64,000 nt of DNA from Oasisia sp. SBJ-2009 (GCA_964017155.1 OZ024867.1:27549609-27613608), one strand, 5' to 3'; counted from the stretch's first letter, positions 1-12,646 are shown. Notes: generated by a model not told the origin, from the letters alone. Made by a program: numbers and translations.

Positions 1-285
1 AAGTCGACTAATCAAAATCATGAGAGGAGCACAACAGGGAGACATAATCTCGTTCAAGCTGTTTACGGTAACAGCCGAAAACATATAGAATGACATGAGA
101 ATCCTATGATGAAAGATGGAGTATATCTAAATCATATTCGCTTCGCCGGAGAGGGAGGGGAGAGGGTCAGGAAGGGGGAGAGATGGGAAGGGGAGAGGGA
201 GCGAGAGCAAAAGTCGGATAGTTAATCAAGTAGATTCTTAGACTCATTCACAGATTCATATGATGCAATCCCACGAGAAATAACA
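1..285. other. Unassigned sequence with purine-rich tract
   Basis: No gene recognised. Positions about 150-215 are a G/A-rich low-complexity tract. The LINE remnant that follows may begin a little before 286, but I cannot see a boundary. Confidence 0.4.
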
Positions 286-790
286 ATGGCAACCCTGATG
301 TGGATGGGGTTCCAGAGGGTGAGGTCAGGTCGAGGACCCGAAAAGCATGGTACTGTGTGGAGCGTGAGTGTCAGGAGAGTTCAAAGTAAATGTTGGCATG
401 ACACAGGGAGCGCCTTGAGCCCATTGTTATATATCGCAGGAAGGTTTATACAAAAAACGTTCTCCGAAATCTATTGTACGCAGATGATTAGCAGTAGTAG
501 CGGATGGGGAATCATATCTCAAAAAACAGCAGATATAATGGAAAGATGTGTTCAGCAGTCATGGGCAGAGAGTAAGATTGGAGAAGACAGAACTAATGTA
601 GATGGGATCCGACCTATATGGAAAGAGCACGAAATAAACCTGGACGAGAGGAAGCTTAAGCAAATACACAGTTTTGTCTACCTGGTTGGAGCGATATGTG
701 GGGATGGCAATTCGCCAGTCTCAACAAGGAAAACACCTTTGGTTTGTGGCTTGGACGCTGGGGAGCGTGTTCAAATGAACGGGTTGATTT
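286..790 (+). pseudogene. Degraded LINE reverse transcriptase fragment (LINE-F)
   Basis: Remnant of a non-LTR retrotransposon reverse transcriptase. Seen across two frames: the palm motif GSALSPLLYI, then a catalytic YADD at 477-488, followed after a one-base slip by LAVVADGES, then ELM.MGSD, EINLDERKLKQ and FVYL..AICGDGNS of the RT C-terminal part. The order and spacing fit the RT core of RTE-like LINEs as I remember them. The frame changes at the catalytic box and more than once elsewhere, so no protein can be made. The endonuclease, the RT N-terminus and any 3' tail are absent, so it is truncated on both sides. The long ORF here runs through the fragment partly in the wrong frame. Confidence 0.72.
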
Positions 791-3700
791 AATATGGACT
801 GATTTCCAAAATATTATATAAACACGACAGACACCTAGCAAATGACTTCGGGAACAGTTATTTATAAATTATCTACTTCTAAATAATGAACTTATAGAGA
901 AGGAGAAGATTATCGTTGAGGAGATTATCGTTGTGCAACTCCGATTGGTACATAGGGAGTCTTATCTTAGTGCCAAACGAGGTGGGAAACATTGAACAAA
1001 TTGGCATTTTCGTTTCTTTGGAAGAGCAAACCCAAATTATTGAAAAGAGAATCACCATTAAGCTCATTTGCGAATGAAGGTCCTAATATTGTAGACTGTA
1101 AAATAGAATATCCCATTTTGCCAAACTGGATGTCATGTTAAAGATACTCAATCCACTCATTCCCGTAAAAATCGTTTGCTCCTAGCGATTATTAGTCATT
1201 TCACAAAAAGCGGACGTATCAAATAACGTATCAAATACACCCGAATGATTGACTAGTTGGTTTATGCAGACATGTTACTTCAATTTTCTTCAACTAATAG
1301 AACAAATGCGAACTTTTTCGATTTTTGTTTCTACACGGAGCGTGTAGAGAGTATGTACGATTCCTAACTATGGAAATGGCGTTTTGAGCGGAATACGCTT
1401 TAGTCTTCACGCGAACGAGGCTTGGGGCGAGATTGACGGCTTCACCCTGTCGAGTTGTTTACGTTTAGAAACGGCGAGTGTAGGCACAAATATGATTTTT
1501 ATATGCCACCAACACGGCAAATTAAGCAGACAAAGACAGCATCAACGCATGATTGGGAAAGAATATGGAACTAGTCTAAGCAATGAACAGAATGATTTAG
1601 CCTTCGGAACAGTGAAAAGTGCCCTTTGCAAGCTACGGGCGCCGTGGGCCGGCGGCGAGGGCCGGCGAACGAACTGTCACTGACACTGACTTACTGCACA
1701 GTCCACATGCAGCGTTCGCACATATGTTCTTCCAGATAGGTTAGTAATTACGAATTGCTCAGCTATTATCACGTATATATATATTTAGGCATATGAGTAT
1801 ATACGTCACTGATATTTCTGTTGTTTTTATTACATTTTTGTTATTGTTTACCTTCAACCTTGGCGCTTATTCAGCCAATGCCATTTTACGACAAAATAGC
1901 AGCGTTGAAGGTATGGCTATGCTATGAGTATGACTACGCCAGCCATAGACTATGGCCTATATGACTATCACATGCCAGTGATTTATTATAATACTGTAAC
2001 TATGTAATGTTTATGTCACATATGGTAGGTAGCAGGTTAATATCCTAAGGCTAAGATTAATTAACTAGGCTTAATTAGCCTAATAGTAGCTAGGCATAAT
2101 GAAAATTAATGCATTATAAGTGATCCGTAACAGTTATACTTAGGCCTGCGTTATACTTATTCATAATGACAATATTTAATACATTTATAATAATAATTTA
2201 ATACATTAAGCACAATTTGATGATGACTTAATACATAAAAATAGGTATAGACATATTATTTTAATTTATTAGTAACATTAATGTAATAAAATAACAAGAT
2301 ATTGCTTGCATTTGGAAGCCTGGGAGGTGATCGTTCATAACATTGCAAGTTTTTCAAGTACATTAAAATTTAAATGTGTCACATTTTCAGAACTTGAGGT
2401 GTCATCACGATAGGGCATGCGGAAAAGCTCTTCATCTCAGGTAAATGAGTGTTGTAATATACATTAATTTACTCTCTCAACAAACCTTTTATAAAAATAA
2501 TTACAGATCTATGTCATTTGTGAATCCAAGGGGCCTGGGTTCCTGTGGATGTGCCTCCTACACTGTATGAATTTGGTATTCCTAGGAACGTTTTATAATA
2601 GGTCAATGCTAAAGTGCCTCAATATTGTTTGAAATATGACTCAGTTTAAGTGATAATAATAAGTTGTGGCATTTTCCGATATCAATACTCCAAATGAGAT
2701 AGTGGAAGATGAAGCTATGCGGTATCAATAAAAATGTAGACCACACAATTTGGCTCAAATGCCAGGAGGTTTTTGTGCCCTCAAGACGATTTCTGAATCT
2801 GCCCCTCTATGCGATATTTTATTTGTCTGTATTAATGGGTGGGTGTACTTGTTAAATTGTATATAAGTAAAGACATCATAAAGTAAACACATTTTATCAA
2901 AACTATTTCATGAAATTAACTACAAAATAATGGCAAGCACAATATAAGTATAACTACAGGAACAATGACTGCACTTGATATATGTATTTATTTCATCAGA
3001 TAACAAGCAAAGCAGCAATAAAACAATTAGGACAAAGTTGAAAACGTGTTAACTAGGTAAATGTAAAAAACAGTTACTTTTATAAATATTCGTTTCATCG
3101 AGCATCCAGCACATGGTATATCAAATACTAATTAGTTCAAAAACATTAATCCCATTCATTGGGCTTTCAAATGATGTCTTTCATAAGTTCGAAGACATTA
3201 GCTTTAGCAAACTTGTGCTTAGTGATACATGTCATGGGAAAGTTGTTCAATATTCTGAAAGAATTGTATGAAAACATATTTCTGGAAATTTACTTTTGCA
3301 AAGAGTTGACCCATAACACACACAATTGTTACAGAAACATGCTGCAAATAGATAACATATACATACTATGTACATATAATAACATTATGTACATAACAAA
3401 TATGCACAGCACTTTGTGACCATGTTGGATATTGTGCTTTATAAATAATAAATATATTAAATAAAGTAACTAGATTATACTTTATTTTAAAACAATCAGT
3501 AGATATAAAATAAATTGTTTTTAAATATATTTAATATGTTGTATCTTTACACATAAAAAGTGGTTAAACTAGTCAGGGTCCTTGCCATGCGGCTGAGAGT
3601 TACATGTGCAATTGCTATATGTTACTCAATTATATGAAGAGTACTGGCTAGAGATAGTGGTGAACACTTTTCTTTTGTACAATTAGTATTTTCACATATT

Positions 3701-3823
3701 AATTTCAGTGTGGCAGAGTGTTTCCCACATTATTAGAAATGTTCAATATAACAGGTCTGAGTTATGTATATATAACATGTGGGCATGCAAATTTTATAAC
3801 ACGAATAAAACAATTATATTACC
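791..3823. other. Unassigned intergenic sequence
   Basis: AT-rich sequence without a recognisable gene. The ORF at 1384-1683 (99 codons) has no motif I know and no exon context. A short GT-AG bounded segment at about 2395-2440 (TTTTCAG before it, GTAAAT after it) could be an exon of an unknown transcript but is too small to support. Confidence 0.4.
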
Positions 3824-5069
3824 CAGAGATGGAGTAATCGTATTAGTGTACTCGTACTCATGTACTCGTACTCGAGTACAAGTACTTTTTGAGTACGAGT
3901 ACTTGAGTACAAAGGAAAGTAATCGTACTCGAGTACATTACCAATATATCCGTACTCACGATTACTTCTCACGATTACATTTTTATCATATGAACAGTTG
4001 CAAGCAAATATATTAGACATATAAAAATAGCAATATTAGAAGTAATCAAATAAATGTAATAATAATCAAGGTATTCATTTTCTATTATTGTTGAGCATTT
4101 CAGTTAAATAAATATTCAGTCAGATTTCCCTAATTAATACCTTCTCTTCCCAGAGTAGCCACGTCTCCCCACCCTCCTGCTTAGTACAAAGTACAAGTTA
4201 TATTGTGACAGTCCCATGGAAGCACTGCAGGAGATAAGCATCCCCTAACATCTTGCTTTGTAATTTTAGAAGCCATGCCACAGCCCCACCTGTACTGTTT
4301 GCTCGTTCAGTATGGTGTGAATGACTGGGCAGTTAGCTGCTAAATCCTTGTCCATTATGTTTAAGTAAGTGTAAACTGTAAACCTGTCTAACTCCCGAAC
4401 TATTATGTTTGTCCCATCTGATATATGACATATTTGAATTGGATATTATTGCTAATATGATCCCTGGGTTTTAAATGTTGTTATTGTATAATTTATATTT
4501 GATCATGTGTATTTGACATTTAAAAGGGGACATTTGAAATTCTTAAATGCATCATATTTGTATTTGATTAAGATGTTTAATATTTTCCTCTTGATACTTC
4601 ATTGACATAGTTGAACCACCACTAAATTGACACTCATTATAACACTTGTATGCTATTTGTTACAGTATCACTAAGATACCTTTAGTTTGTAGTATCATGA
4701 TATATGGACTTCTTGAGTATCAATCCAGTATTAACTGGTTTATTCAACACATGAGAAAGTCATCTGATGATTTATAATAATAATAACATCTGGACAGTGG
4801 ATATCAGTTAGCAGTAATCAGTTAGAACACTAGATATTGGCACAGCAACAGAAAATGAATGACACCTGATTCCATGGAGGTCACCTTTACGGTAGAAACA
4901 GGATATTCATTAAAGTAATCGTGAAAGTACCAGTAATCATGATTACATTCTAAAGTAACTCGAGTAAAGTACTCGAGTACATTTGTTTTCTGAGTACTCG
5001 TACTCATGCATGTTCAAAGTAATCGTACTTGTACTCGAGTACATTTGTATTGTACTCACTCCATCTCTG
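3824..5069. mobile_element. Non-autonomous hAT-like element
   Basis: The ends are inverted copies: CAGAGATGGAGT at 3824 and ACTCCATCTCTG ending at 5069. Inside each end, about 150 bp is rich in the interleaved palindromic words GTACTCG, CGAGTAC and AATCGTACT. A 5'-CAG(A/G)GATGG terminus followed by AGTACTC-type subterminal repeats is characteristic of hAT elements. The flanks are similar (ATATTACC on the left, ATTATTACC one base off on the right), an imperfect match to the expected 8-bp target duplication. The 0.9-kb interior has no transposase, so the element would need one supplied in trans. Confidence 0.7.
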
Positions 5070-6280
5070 AATTATTACCATGATATTGACTTTGGCTACA
5101 TGTGTCGCACATATAAAATATCATACATGTCAGACCATGTTAATTGTCACTTTGTTTCTTGTATAGGCAGATGTGCAAGTACAGCAAAATGCCAGGAAGC
5201 TGGTATGCAGTATCATCAAAGAGAGTGAACTCACACAATGTCATCGATATCCAAGCTGATGTAGTTCACCAAAGAATGTCGAACCTGTCTTACAGTGTCG
5301 AGAGAGGTTGACCAAAGGCTCATGCCATATTTGACAGACCATGGCAACCACCGTTCCATCACCAACTGCAAAGCTAGTCAGGCGTCACCATATTCGCATG
5401 TCAAGCACTCTGCATTCTACATTCTAGTCAGTCAGGGTATCTGACCGGCATGGAAGCCAGTGTACACACCACCAGTACTGCGGAGTACATTCGAATATTT
5501 GACATTTAATATGCAGCAAACTAGTGCTAGTAAGCATTGTTCAGTTTCTTGTTGACCTGTAAAGAAAAGCATGTATTCAATTTCAGTAAACAAACAACTT
5601 GCATCATGGTAGTGGAGTTGGGAGTAAATAATGATGCCATGCAATAACTACTACATGGTGTACACATTTTCATTTTTGACATTTTATATCAAACATGAAT
5701 ATGTGAGGTTGTCTGGTCAACGCAAATGTTGGAAATGATAAAATAAGGTTATTGTGATGCCAACAGCACATTCCCTCAGAAAATATTCAAGCATTCATAA
5801 TATGTATGTCTACCTTCTTCAAAACTATAAATACTATTGATTTCTTGAGTCATCGCTTCAGTATTTACCCTGCTATATGATGAGTGAGGTGGACCACATC
5901 AGTGTTTTTCTAAGCCATTTTGCACAAAATATGCCAGGATGGCCACTTCATAGGTATTTCTTGCTATAAACATGTTTACACATGTAGCTGTGCATTTGTT
6001 TCCTCTCTATTTCCCAGGGAATAAGTCAAAGCATCCTTCAAAATGCACCATTTTGAAGGAAATTAAAAAAATTGATCTATGTAGCCATGCCCCACGACTC
6101 ACACAGTGTATGTGCATTAATGTATGTGTTGACACACTGGGTATAATATGTATTATACAAGAGCAAAGGTTATTCTAGTTTTCCATGTTCAAGACAATAT
6201 GTTAATGAAAACAAATGTATATTTAAATGGACATATTACAATATTTTGATAATTTATACATTGTTGATTGTTAAAATATT
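5070..6280. other. Unassigned sequence
   Basis: No gene recognised. A segment from about 5169 to 5258, preceded by TTGTATAG, reads open for 30 codons to a stop but resembles nothing I know and could be chance. Confidence 0.35.
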
Positions 6281-6711
6281 TAAATTACCTGGATTGATCA
6301 GATATGATCCTCCCGCAGACTACGTATCATCACTGCATCTGCCATACCCATGTGACTATCTTAATATTAGCCTCTCCTCTGCCTTGTGTCACTTTTGCAT
6401 TGTAGTATGGCCTGTAGCAGTATTATAATTCGAATATATTATGCATTCATATACTGCTGTGATGAAAATGTTGATAAATATTTGAAAACAGCTGTTTAAA
6501 TTACCTGGATTGATCAGATGTGAGCCTCCCGCAGATTATGTATCCTCCCTGCATCTGCTATGCCCATGTGACTGCCTTAATCTTAGCCTCTCCTCTGTCT
6601 TGTCTCACTTTTGTAATGTAGTGTGGCCTGTAGCAATATTATAATTCGAATATATTATGCATTCAGTTACTGCTGTGATGAAAATTTTGATAAATATTTG
6701 AAAACAGCTGG
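6281..6711. repeat. Two-copy tandem duplication, about 214-bp unit
   Basis: Positions 6281-6495 and 6496-6711 are head-to-tail copies. Both begin TTAAATTACCTGGATTGATC and end TTGAAAACAGCTG, with scattered substitutions throughout. Short ORFs inside are by-products of the repeat. Confidence 0.85.
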
Positions 6712-8978
6712 AACGTGTGAGTTGAAAGGTACCAGGTACATAGACTACAGCCAGGCATTGACTACACTGGAGACAAGTGCAAGAATGTTATATGTAATAC
6801 TTGCATGATATAATGTACACCTACTCGGCTACTGTATTAACATTTTATTTTCATGTTTATTTTTTATTGAAAAAAATCATCACCGTCAATCATCGCTGTT
6901 ATCAAAATTTAAATAATTTTGCATAACATATAATAGAAATCAACAAAATTCAGTAATAGTACTGAAATGTGAGTCGCAAAAAAACTTTTTTTATAATTGT
7001 GAAATATAATATAATTCTCCGTTTGACGTTCTATTACACGAGATAACGGATGCTCCCCCTAAAAATACAACGTTTCTTGCCCGACCGACAAGAGCCTATT
7101 AATACCAGTCCCCCATGTCAATTTTATTTTTAATTTCGTCCCTCACGTCATCTATTCTCTCTGGATATGTACTTTCGCAATTACTAAGTTTATTAACAAG
7201 ATCCTGCGTAATCAAATACAATACCGGTACATATCAACACAAGTTGTGATGCTGAGCCTGAGGCTGAGCGATATCGATGCCGATGGCGATGCCGATGGTG
7301 ACTGTCAACTCAAACTGGCTTGCCTTGTCAGTAACACTGTCAGACTTATATTTATTATAATCTTACAAGTTAGAGAATCCGCGTCGAGTCAACGTTCACA
7401 AGAGTGAATTAGCCCCCGACTACTCGCTCTTGTTGCTGACTGCGTTAATGCACTTAATGCGTACCTTCATAAAAGAATCACTGCCTTTGATTTGCAATCT
7501 TAGTCATGACGCGCAAAAGCACGTGCGATTTGTTATTGTAAGTCGATCTCGCATAAAACACGTGACCACCCAAAAAGCACAGGGCGTCGGCAGCTGCTGA
7601 TTGTTTCGCCAGTTATACCCGGTGTAACGGCGATTCTTTTTTTACAATTATAAAATGACAAGTACGCATTAAAAAAATTAACTAACTCTGCATCCTAGTT
7701 AAACTATTAACACGTTACACTTCTGGTAATAAAAGAACCGGTTTGGCGATTGGCAAACGAGTGGATTGAGTACCTTTAACATTACCCTTAATATAATAAG
7801 GTTTCACATATTTCGCCCTAATGAAAACAAAGCCTACAACGACATGTTGATTTTTTTAAGTAATTTATTAAACTAGTGCATCTGGTCCATGGACAACCTA
7901 TACAAACACGAATAAAAAAAATGACAACGTTGAGCATAAAAGCGAGGTTTACACGTAGCATTAACTTGAGTATCAAGACCGCTTTTAACCATTTAGTTTA
8001 GTTTGGTTCACGTCCGGGCAATCTAGTCGGAGTAACAAGCCGTCAATTGATCCCTCCTCGACGATTTTCAATGAAATTAACGTATTCTTCCGATACAAAC
8101 CATTACTTAGATAATTTTATTAGATGAGAACATGTTAAATGCGCTACTTTGGAGTTTGCGGTGCTCCGCGAAACATAATCGGCACATCGCGTGATCGTTG
8201 ACGTACGTGCGCTCGATCAGTCAGTCTCTGCCCCGGCCCACGACCGTCGCCCGGTTAAACATTTCGCAACTACAACGTGTATTGGAGCGCCAGCGACCAA
8301 TGTCGCTTCAATCGCCACAGAAACTTGCCTCTTGTTACGGCCGCATCTTTTGACACCTCGAAGTGCTGACCCAAGGTATATAATCGGGCAAACGGACCGC
8401 GTTTATAAACACACCGAAAGCTGATATAATTATGTGTATAAATGTATACGAATACACTGTGCGACGTGTACATATTGAACTTTGAAGATACTTTATATAC
8501 TGTGCAACTTGACGCATATACAGTAGTCCCCTTCTTATACGACCCCCTCGTCATCAGCCACCCGGAGTATACGGCCACTTTTTCGCTGCAATAGCGTATT
8601 CTACTAGAAACTACCCCTCACCAGCGGATATCCGGGTACGCGGCCAATGAGCAGGGTTGCATGAAGAATCTTTCCCACTTTATCGGCAAATCGGTAGTCG
8701 AGAACTGCACAAGTCACAAGTCAAAAACAAATTAAGTAGGCCTACAATACTCACAAATACACACATGTTCTTGGCACTACACCTCATAGACGGTATTGTT
8801 GCAATGATAGATGTCTCGAATGTTGACTACGTACGTGTGTGCTGAAAAAGGAGAGGCCAGTTTGCCTTGAAACAGGAGCATCGATCGATAGTTCCCCTCA
8901 CCAGAAGGCATCCGCCTTGTACGGTTACTTTGGGTTTGCTGAAGGGTTGGCCGTATAAGAAGTGGACTACTGATATGT
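6712..8978. other. Unassigned sequence
   Basis: No gene recognised. The ORFs at 8191-8424 (+) and 8270-8578 (-) overlap antisense, are short and carry no motif. At about 8520-8600 and 8890-8960 there are two distantly similar stretches of the form CCCCTC.xxCAGC.G.xATxCG..xxACGG, possibly a short dispersed repeat. Confidence 0.3.
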
Positions 8979-8992
8979 ACATATATATATAC

Positions 8993-9046
<54 letters not shown>
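8979..9046. repeat. (AT)n microsatellite
   Basis: Nearly uninterrupted AT dinucleotides. It explains the Tyr-Ile poly-dipeptide ORFs on both strands. Confidence 0.98.
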
Positions 9047-9049
<3 letters not shown>

Positions 9050-9402
9050 TGTGTGTATAATTGGATCAAGAACACATCATGCGAGAATGAACATACTCGA
9101 AATTGTCAACAAATTCCGTAATACAACGTTAGTAGACGTTAATAAACAATCCTTAATAAACCATTTCTTCATTTTGCTTTCATACTAGGATTGATCAAGC
9201 AAGCCTGCGATATTAGGTGCCCTGACATTATTCCATGGAAAGGGAACCCGTCATTCGTAATTGATGCGGGAATGCATAACACATGGTGCGAGAATACATA
9301 ACTCAAAATCCTGACCTGCTGGGACATGTCTTACTTCAGATTCGGAACCAGCATATTGGATTTAATCTAAAAAAATATCCCACTAGCAAAAGTTGCAGTA
9401 TA

Positions 9403-9930
9403 GGGCCTGTAAGTGAGCCACGATACATGGCGAGACTCCGCGCGACTAGGGCTGATTGGGAACAAGTTATATATATATTGTGTTATACCCAAATAGTTAG
9501 ATCATTAATCTTTCCCCTGGTTTCTACTGGTGTGTTCTATTTATATCTATGGTTATACCTTTCTTATCTTAAATGTCCGATTTAATATTGTGTTTACTAC
9601 ACTATAATAGATATATAGCGATTTACGTAGTGCTGATAATAGACACAGTTTTAGGCGTGTATACTTTTGCCCCAAACAGTTTGTCCTGCATACAAATTGT
9701 CAAGATCGCTAAACACAAGTACAAGCCGGCGAAGCCATGGCAACCACCATATACTAGATTAAAATTCATGATTTCCGTGAGCATTGTCACCGACAAAGTG
9801 TTCCACTGATTCTGCTTGTAATAATCCTTCTGGCAGTATAACTGAAATAGTTATACTGGAACAGTTCGATTATTACAACCAAAACAAAACGAAGTCATAT
9901 ATGTTAACGTGGAGAATATGGACTTTCTTT
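9403..9930 (+). repeat. Interspersed repeat family A, copy 1
   Basis: Shares long stretches with copies at 32545-33251, 53271-53650 and 56050-57465: GGGCCTGTAAGTG at the left edge, CGCGCGACT.G.GCTGATT, GTACAAGCCGGCGA.GCCA and GAGAATATGGACTTTCT. Complete copies have short terminal inverted repeats (AGGGC-TG-AAG type), so this is probably a non-autonomous DNA transposon. This copy is cut off at about 9930, where Harbinger transposase sequence starts abruptly. Confidence 0.85.
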
Positions 9931-10295
9931 TTTCCATCACAACGTACGGCACTTCCTTCTGTGACTCTGCCTTCCTGGCAGTGGTTCGGCTGGGGGAATG
10001 TTCAGTGTGTTCATTACAAACGCATGAGCCAGCGATGATGCAGCGTAGATTCCCGCACCACTAGGGCGGTCATTTGCACCCATCTCTATCAGCAACATTA
10101 TTAAATCTGCATCCTCAACAGCCATCAAAACAATACTGAAAAGGTTCTTATAATTATAGTAGACAGACCTGCTCTTGTCAGGAGCTTGTATAGCCATATG
10201 TTTTCCATCAATGGCGCCAACGAGATTCGGGAAGTTCCATTTTTTCAGGAATTGTTCAGCGATGGCTTCCCTTACTCTGCTTGTGTTGATGGCAC
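9931..10295 (-). pseudogene. PIF/Harbinger transposase, exon 3 (DDE domain start)
   Basis: Third exon of a HARBI1-like DDE transposase. After a clean acceptor (TTTTTCTGAACAG, ending at 10296) the reading starts VPSTQAE, slips by two bases, then gives AIAEQFLKKWNFPNLVGAID and GKHMAIQAPDKSRSVYYNYK, followed by FSIVLMAVEDADL and IPPAEPLPG. NLVGAIDGKH contains the first catalytic aspartate of the family. After another slip, VPYVV is read just before the exon is cut by repeat A at 9930, so the later catalytic acidic residues are missing. The two frameshifts and the lost C-terminus make this copy inactive. Upstream exons are at 12113-12228 and 12650-12782. Confidence 0.88.
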
Positions 10296-10456
10296 CTGTT
10301 CAGAAAAAGGAATAGCTTAATGACATTACACTATCGCTATATCATATAACGCAAACATTATTTATCTAAGAATAGTACATGTTCTTTACCCTACACTCTG
10401 TATGTTTTTTTACGTGGCATTTAACATATGTTATCATTCCAATTGTTTAATTTCAG

Positions 10457-10843
10457 GATGACCCAGAACTGTTGCTGGATGAATCAGCAACACTGGACGC
10501 ACCAGCTGACACACCAGTACCAGAACGTACACTTGACAACCAGCACCAAGCTGACAACGAGGACTCAGATGACGAGATAAGCCGGCCTGTTCCTTCAACA
10601 TATGCATCGACATCAGCCAGTGCAAAGAAAACGAAAAATACAGGAGTCAACGAATCTGCCTGCGAGGCATTAGACGCTATTCAAAACGATATGCTTCACA
10701 AGCTGGCCAAGATTGATGCTGGTGCTGATTCTTCCTTTGGTCGCTTAATGGCCAGCCATTTGGTACAAATTAAATCAAACAGTCTCAGAAGAAATGTAGA
10801 GCTCGACATGCTAAAGTTATTGTATGGTGTCTTGGAGGAATAG
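10457..10843 (+). CDS. Last exon of Harbinger-associated MADF/BESS-type protein
   Basis: Terminal exon with a strong acceptor (GTTTAATTTCAG ending at 10456), open for 128 codons to a TAG stop. The first ~65 residues are acidic and Asp/Glu/Pro/Thr-rich, typical of a linker. The end, SSFGRLMASHLVQIK followed by LRRNVELDMLKLLY, resembles the BESS-like tail of MADF or Myb/SANT proteins that serve as the DNA-binding partner of Harbinger transposases. The MADF or Myb exon that should precede it is not visible to the left, where repeat A has replaced the sequence. It lies antisense inside intron 2 of the transposase gene. Unlike the transposase exons it has no frameshift. A host gene carrying a BESS domain is the alternative. 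Confidence 0.65.
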   Translation, partial: DDPELLLDESATLDAPADTPVPERTLDNQHQADNEDSDDEISRPVPSTYASTSASAKKTKNTGVNESACEALDAIQNDMLHKLAKIDAGADSSFGRLMASHLVQIKSNSLRRNVELDMLKLLYGVLEE

Positions 10844-10887
10844 GTTGCAATATCTGAGGGGAGGTTAACATGGGAAGAGTGTTAGTC

Positions 10888-10890
10888 AGA

Positions 10891-10986
<96 letters not shown>

Positions 10987-11205
10987 TAGGTGTGTGTGTG
11001 GGTGTTGGTGTGGGTGTGGGTGGGTGTGGGTGGGTGGGTTGATTGTTTGGTTGGTTGGTGGATGGGTGGGCAGGGATGGGGAGGGAGGCAGGGAGGCAGG
11101 GAGGCAGGGAGGCAGGGAGGCAGGAAGGCAGGAAGGCAGGGAGGCAGGGAGGCAGGGAGGCAGGGAGGCAGGGAGGCAGGGAGGCAGGGAGGGAGGCTAG
11201 GAGAG
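10888..11205. repeat. Compound microsatellite (GATA)n-(GACA)n-GT-rich-(GGCAGGGA)n
   Basis: GATA units to about 10909, GACA to 10986, a GT/GGTG-rich stretch to 11065, then GGCAGGGA-type units to about 11200. The Cys-Leu-Ser-Val and Ala-Ser-Leu-Pro ORFs on the minus strand and their plus-strand mirrors are artefacts of it. Confidence 0.97.
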
Positions 11206-11220
11206 AAACTTTTTTGTAAT

Positions 11221-11990
11221 TCCACAAATCCACGTTAGTCGCTAGAGGCACTGATACGCAACTAGATCATCCTCAATTAACTGTTGAACTCGCATGACTC
11301 CGATATCTCACACATAGCTAAATATGGATATAGTCTAACATGTCCGTCAATTTGAGGACATAATATGTACATTGATGTACATTTACAGCCGAATAAGCCG
11401 ATGGAACGTCGACTGGTGGCCTAACAGCAACAAATGTGCTAGAACGATTTCGGAACGGGTGTTTAAAATCATCTACAGCTCGCCGAATGCTTCACAACAG
11501 ACTGCTACTTCACACATAGTTGGCACTGAATTCAATCGAACGCCCCGCGACGTTTCATCGACTGTAAATGTACATTAATGTAGACATCATGCTTTCATAT
11601 TGACGGACATATTGTACGATCTCAATATCTAACTACGTGTGAAGACGTAGCAGTCTCATGTGATGCATACGGCGAGCTGTAGATAATTTTAAACATCCTT
11701 TCCGGCATCGAGCCAGCTACTTGTCGTTGGGCCACCAGTCGACATTCCATCGGCTGTAAATGTACAGTAACATACATATTATACCTTCACATTGATGGAC
11801 ATGTCAGACTGTATCCATGTTCAGCTAGGCGTAGGGCTTCGGAGTCATGCAAGTTCAACAGCTGATTGTAGGAGGATTTAAACAAGCGTTAGGCAAAATG
11901 TTCAGCATAAACGTGCCGTATTTTACACACGTCAAAAATACGTAAAAGACGGCACTAATTAAGACCCTAGTTGCGCTAGAGCGCCCTCTG
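11221..11990. mobile_element. Palindromic fold-back element E, copy 1
   Basis: The left half (about 11275-11530) and right half (about 11535-11880) are inverted copies of one unit. CTGTTGAACTCGCATGACTC and TGTCCGTCAATTTGAGG on the left mirror GAGTCATGCAAGTTCAACAG and ACATTGATGGACATG on the right. The same unit occurs once, unmirrored, at 23300-23750. The outer edges carry CGCTAGAGGCACTGATACGC on the left and GCGCTAGAGCGCC on the right. There is no protein gene. It is inserted in intron 2 of the Harbinger transposase gene. The arms could form a hairpin of roughly 250 bp. Confidence 0.82.
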
Positions 11991-12112
11991 TCGGATTGGT
12001 TATTGTGGTACGTCATTGTTTTCCACAGTTGTAGTAACATTGTCTCTGTGATAATTACGTATCTTTGTTACATATACCACCTTTCACTTGGCAGTGTTGT
12101 TTGTTCAGTTAC

Positions 12113-12228
12113 TGTAAGAAACTCCTGGCGAAGGACGACATAAATGGATTGACATGTTTCTGGTATCATCTTGCTGAGCGTGTTCCTTGCTACGCGATAA
12201 AGATACGCTAATGATTGATAGCTGTCAC
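12113..12228 (-). pseudogene. PIF/Harbinger transposase, exon 2
   Basis: Bounded by acceptor TACATTGACAG and donor GTAACT. Joined in phase to exon 1 it reads TGDSYQSLAYLYRVARNTLS followed by MIPETCQSIYVVLRQEFLT. This is the helix-turn-helix-like segment between the family's ATGDSY..L motif and the VPST..EW motif that starts exon 3. The phases agree at both junctions (one base of the split Gly codon comes from exon 1; phase 0 into exon 3). This exon itself has no lesion. Confidence 0.88.
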
Positions 12229-12550
12229 CTGTCAATGTAAAAATGAACGATTATAAGCAAGCGCACAGTATGTTGTACCGGAACTGTTACTTAATAAATA
12301 TATCTTCAGTACTCCATGCCAAGCGTTACAGAAAGAAAAAAACAGTGAACGTGTTAATATTTCGTACATAACAGATTAGTTACTTTATGTAACCCGACTC
12401 TTTGCGCTAGTGACACTTGCATAATAAATTGATTCAAAAAATTGATATATTTCGCAAGAGTTCTTTTAATACATTTTTGAAATAGCGTACGGTGGCAGTT
12501 GTTAAAATTATATATAATGGTGAAAGCTGTATTATTATTATTGCTATTAT

Positions 12551-12557
<7 letters not shown>

Positions 12558-12595
<38 letters not shown>

Positions 12596-12601
12596 GTAAT
12601 C

Positions 12602-12642
<41 letters not shown>
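12558..12642. repeat. Two (AT)n microsatellites
   Basis: AT tracts at about 12558-12592 and 12604-12642, split by TAGTAATCG. The right-hand tract begins six bases from the donor of Harbinger exon 1. Confidence 0.97.

Positions 12643-12646
<4 letters not shown>

Noticed and set aside
1384..1683. 99-codon ORF with a G+C-rich end
   Set aside because: No family resemblance, no splice context and no codon pattern that I can defend.
2393..2441. Possible small exon (TTTTCAG ... CAG/GTAAAT)
   Set aside because: Splice-like edges alone are too common in 64 kb; the encoded 16 residues fit no part of LMLN.
5169..5258. Possible terminal exon of 30 codons after TTGTATAG
   Set aside because: Weak acceptor, no homology, adjacent to a transposon end.
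8827..9121. Tyr-Ile/Ile-Tyr repeat ORFs, also at 12354-12782, 21978-22237, 45191-45541, 47422-47715, 49323-49562, 58947-59195 and 62969-63386
   Set aside because: They are translations of (AT)n microsatellites with random flanks; no conserved coding part, except that the 12650-12782 part of one belongs to the Harbinger exon.
10785..11251. Ser-Leu-Pro/Cys-Leu-Ser-Val repeat ORFs of up to 146 codons
   Set aside because: Translations of the GGCAGGGA and GACA microsatellites in all frames.
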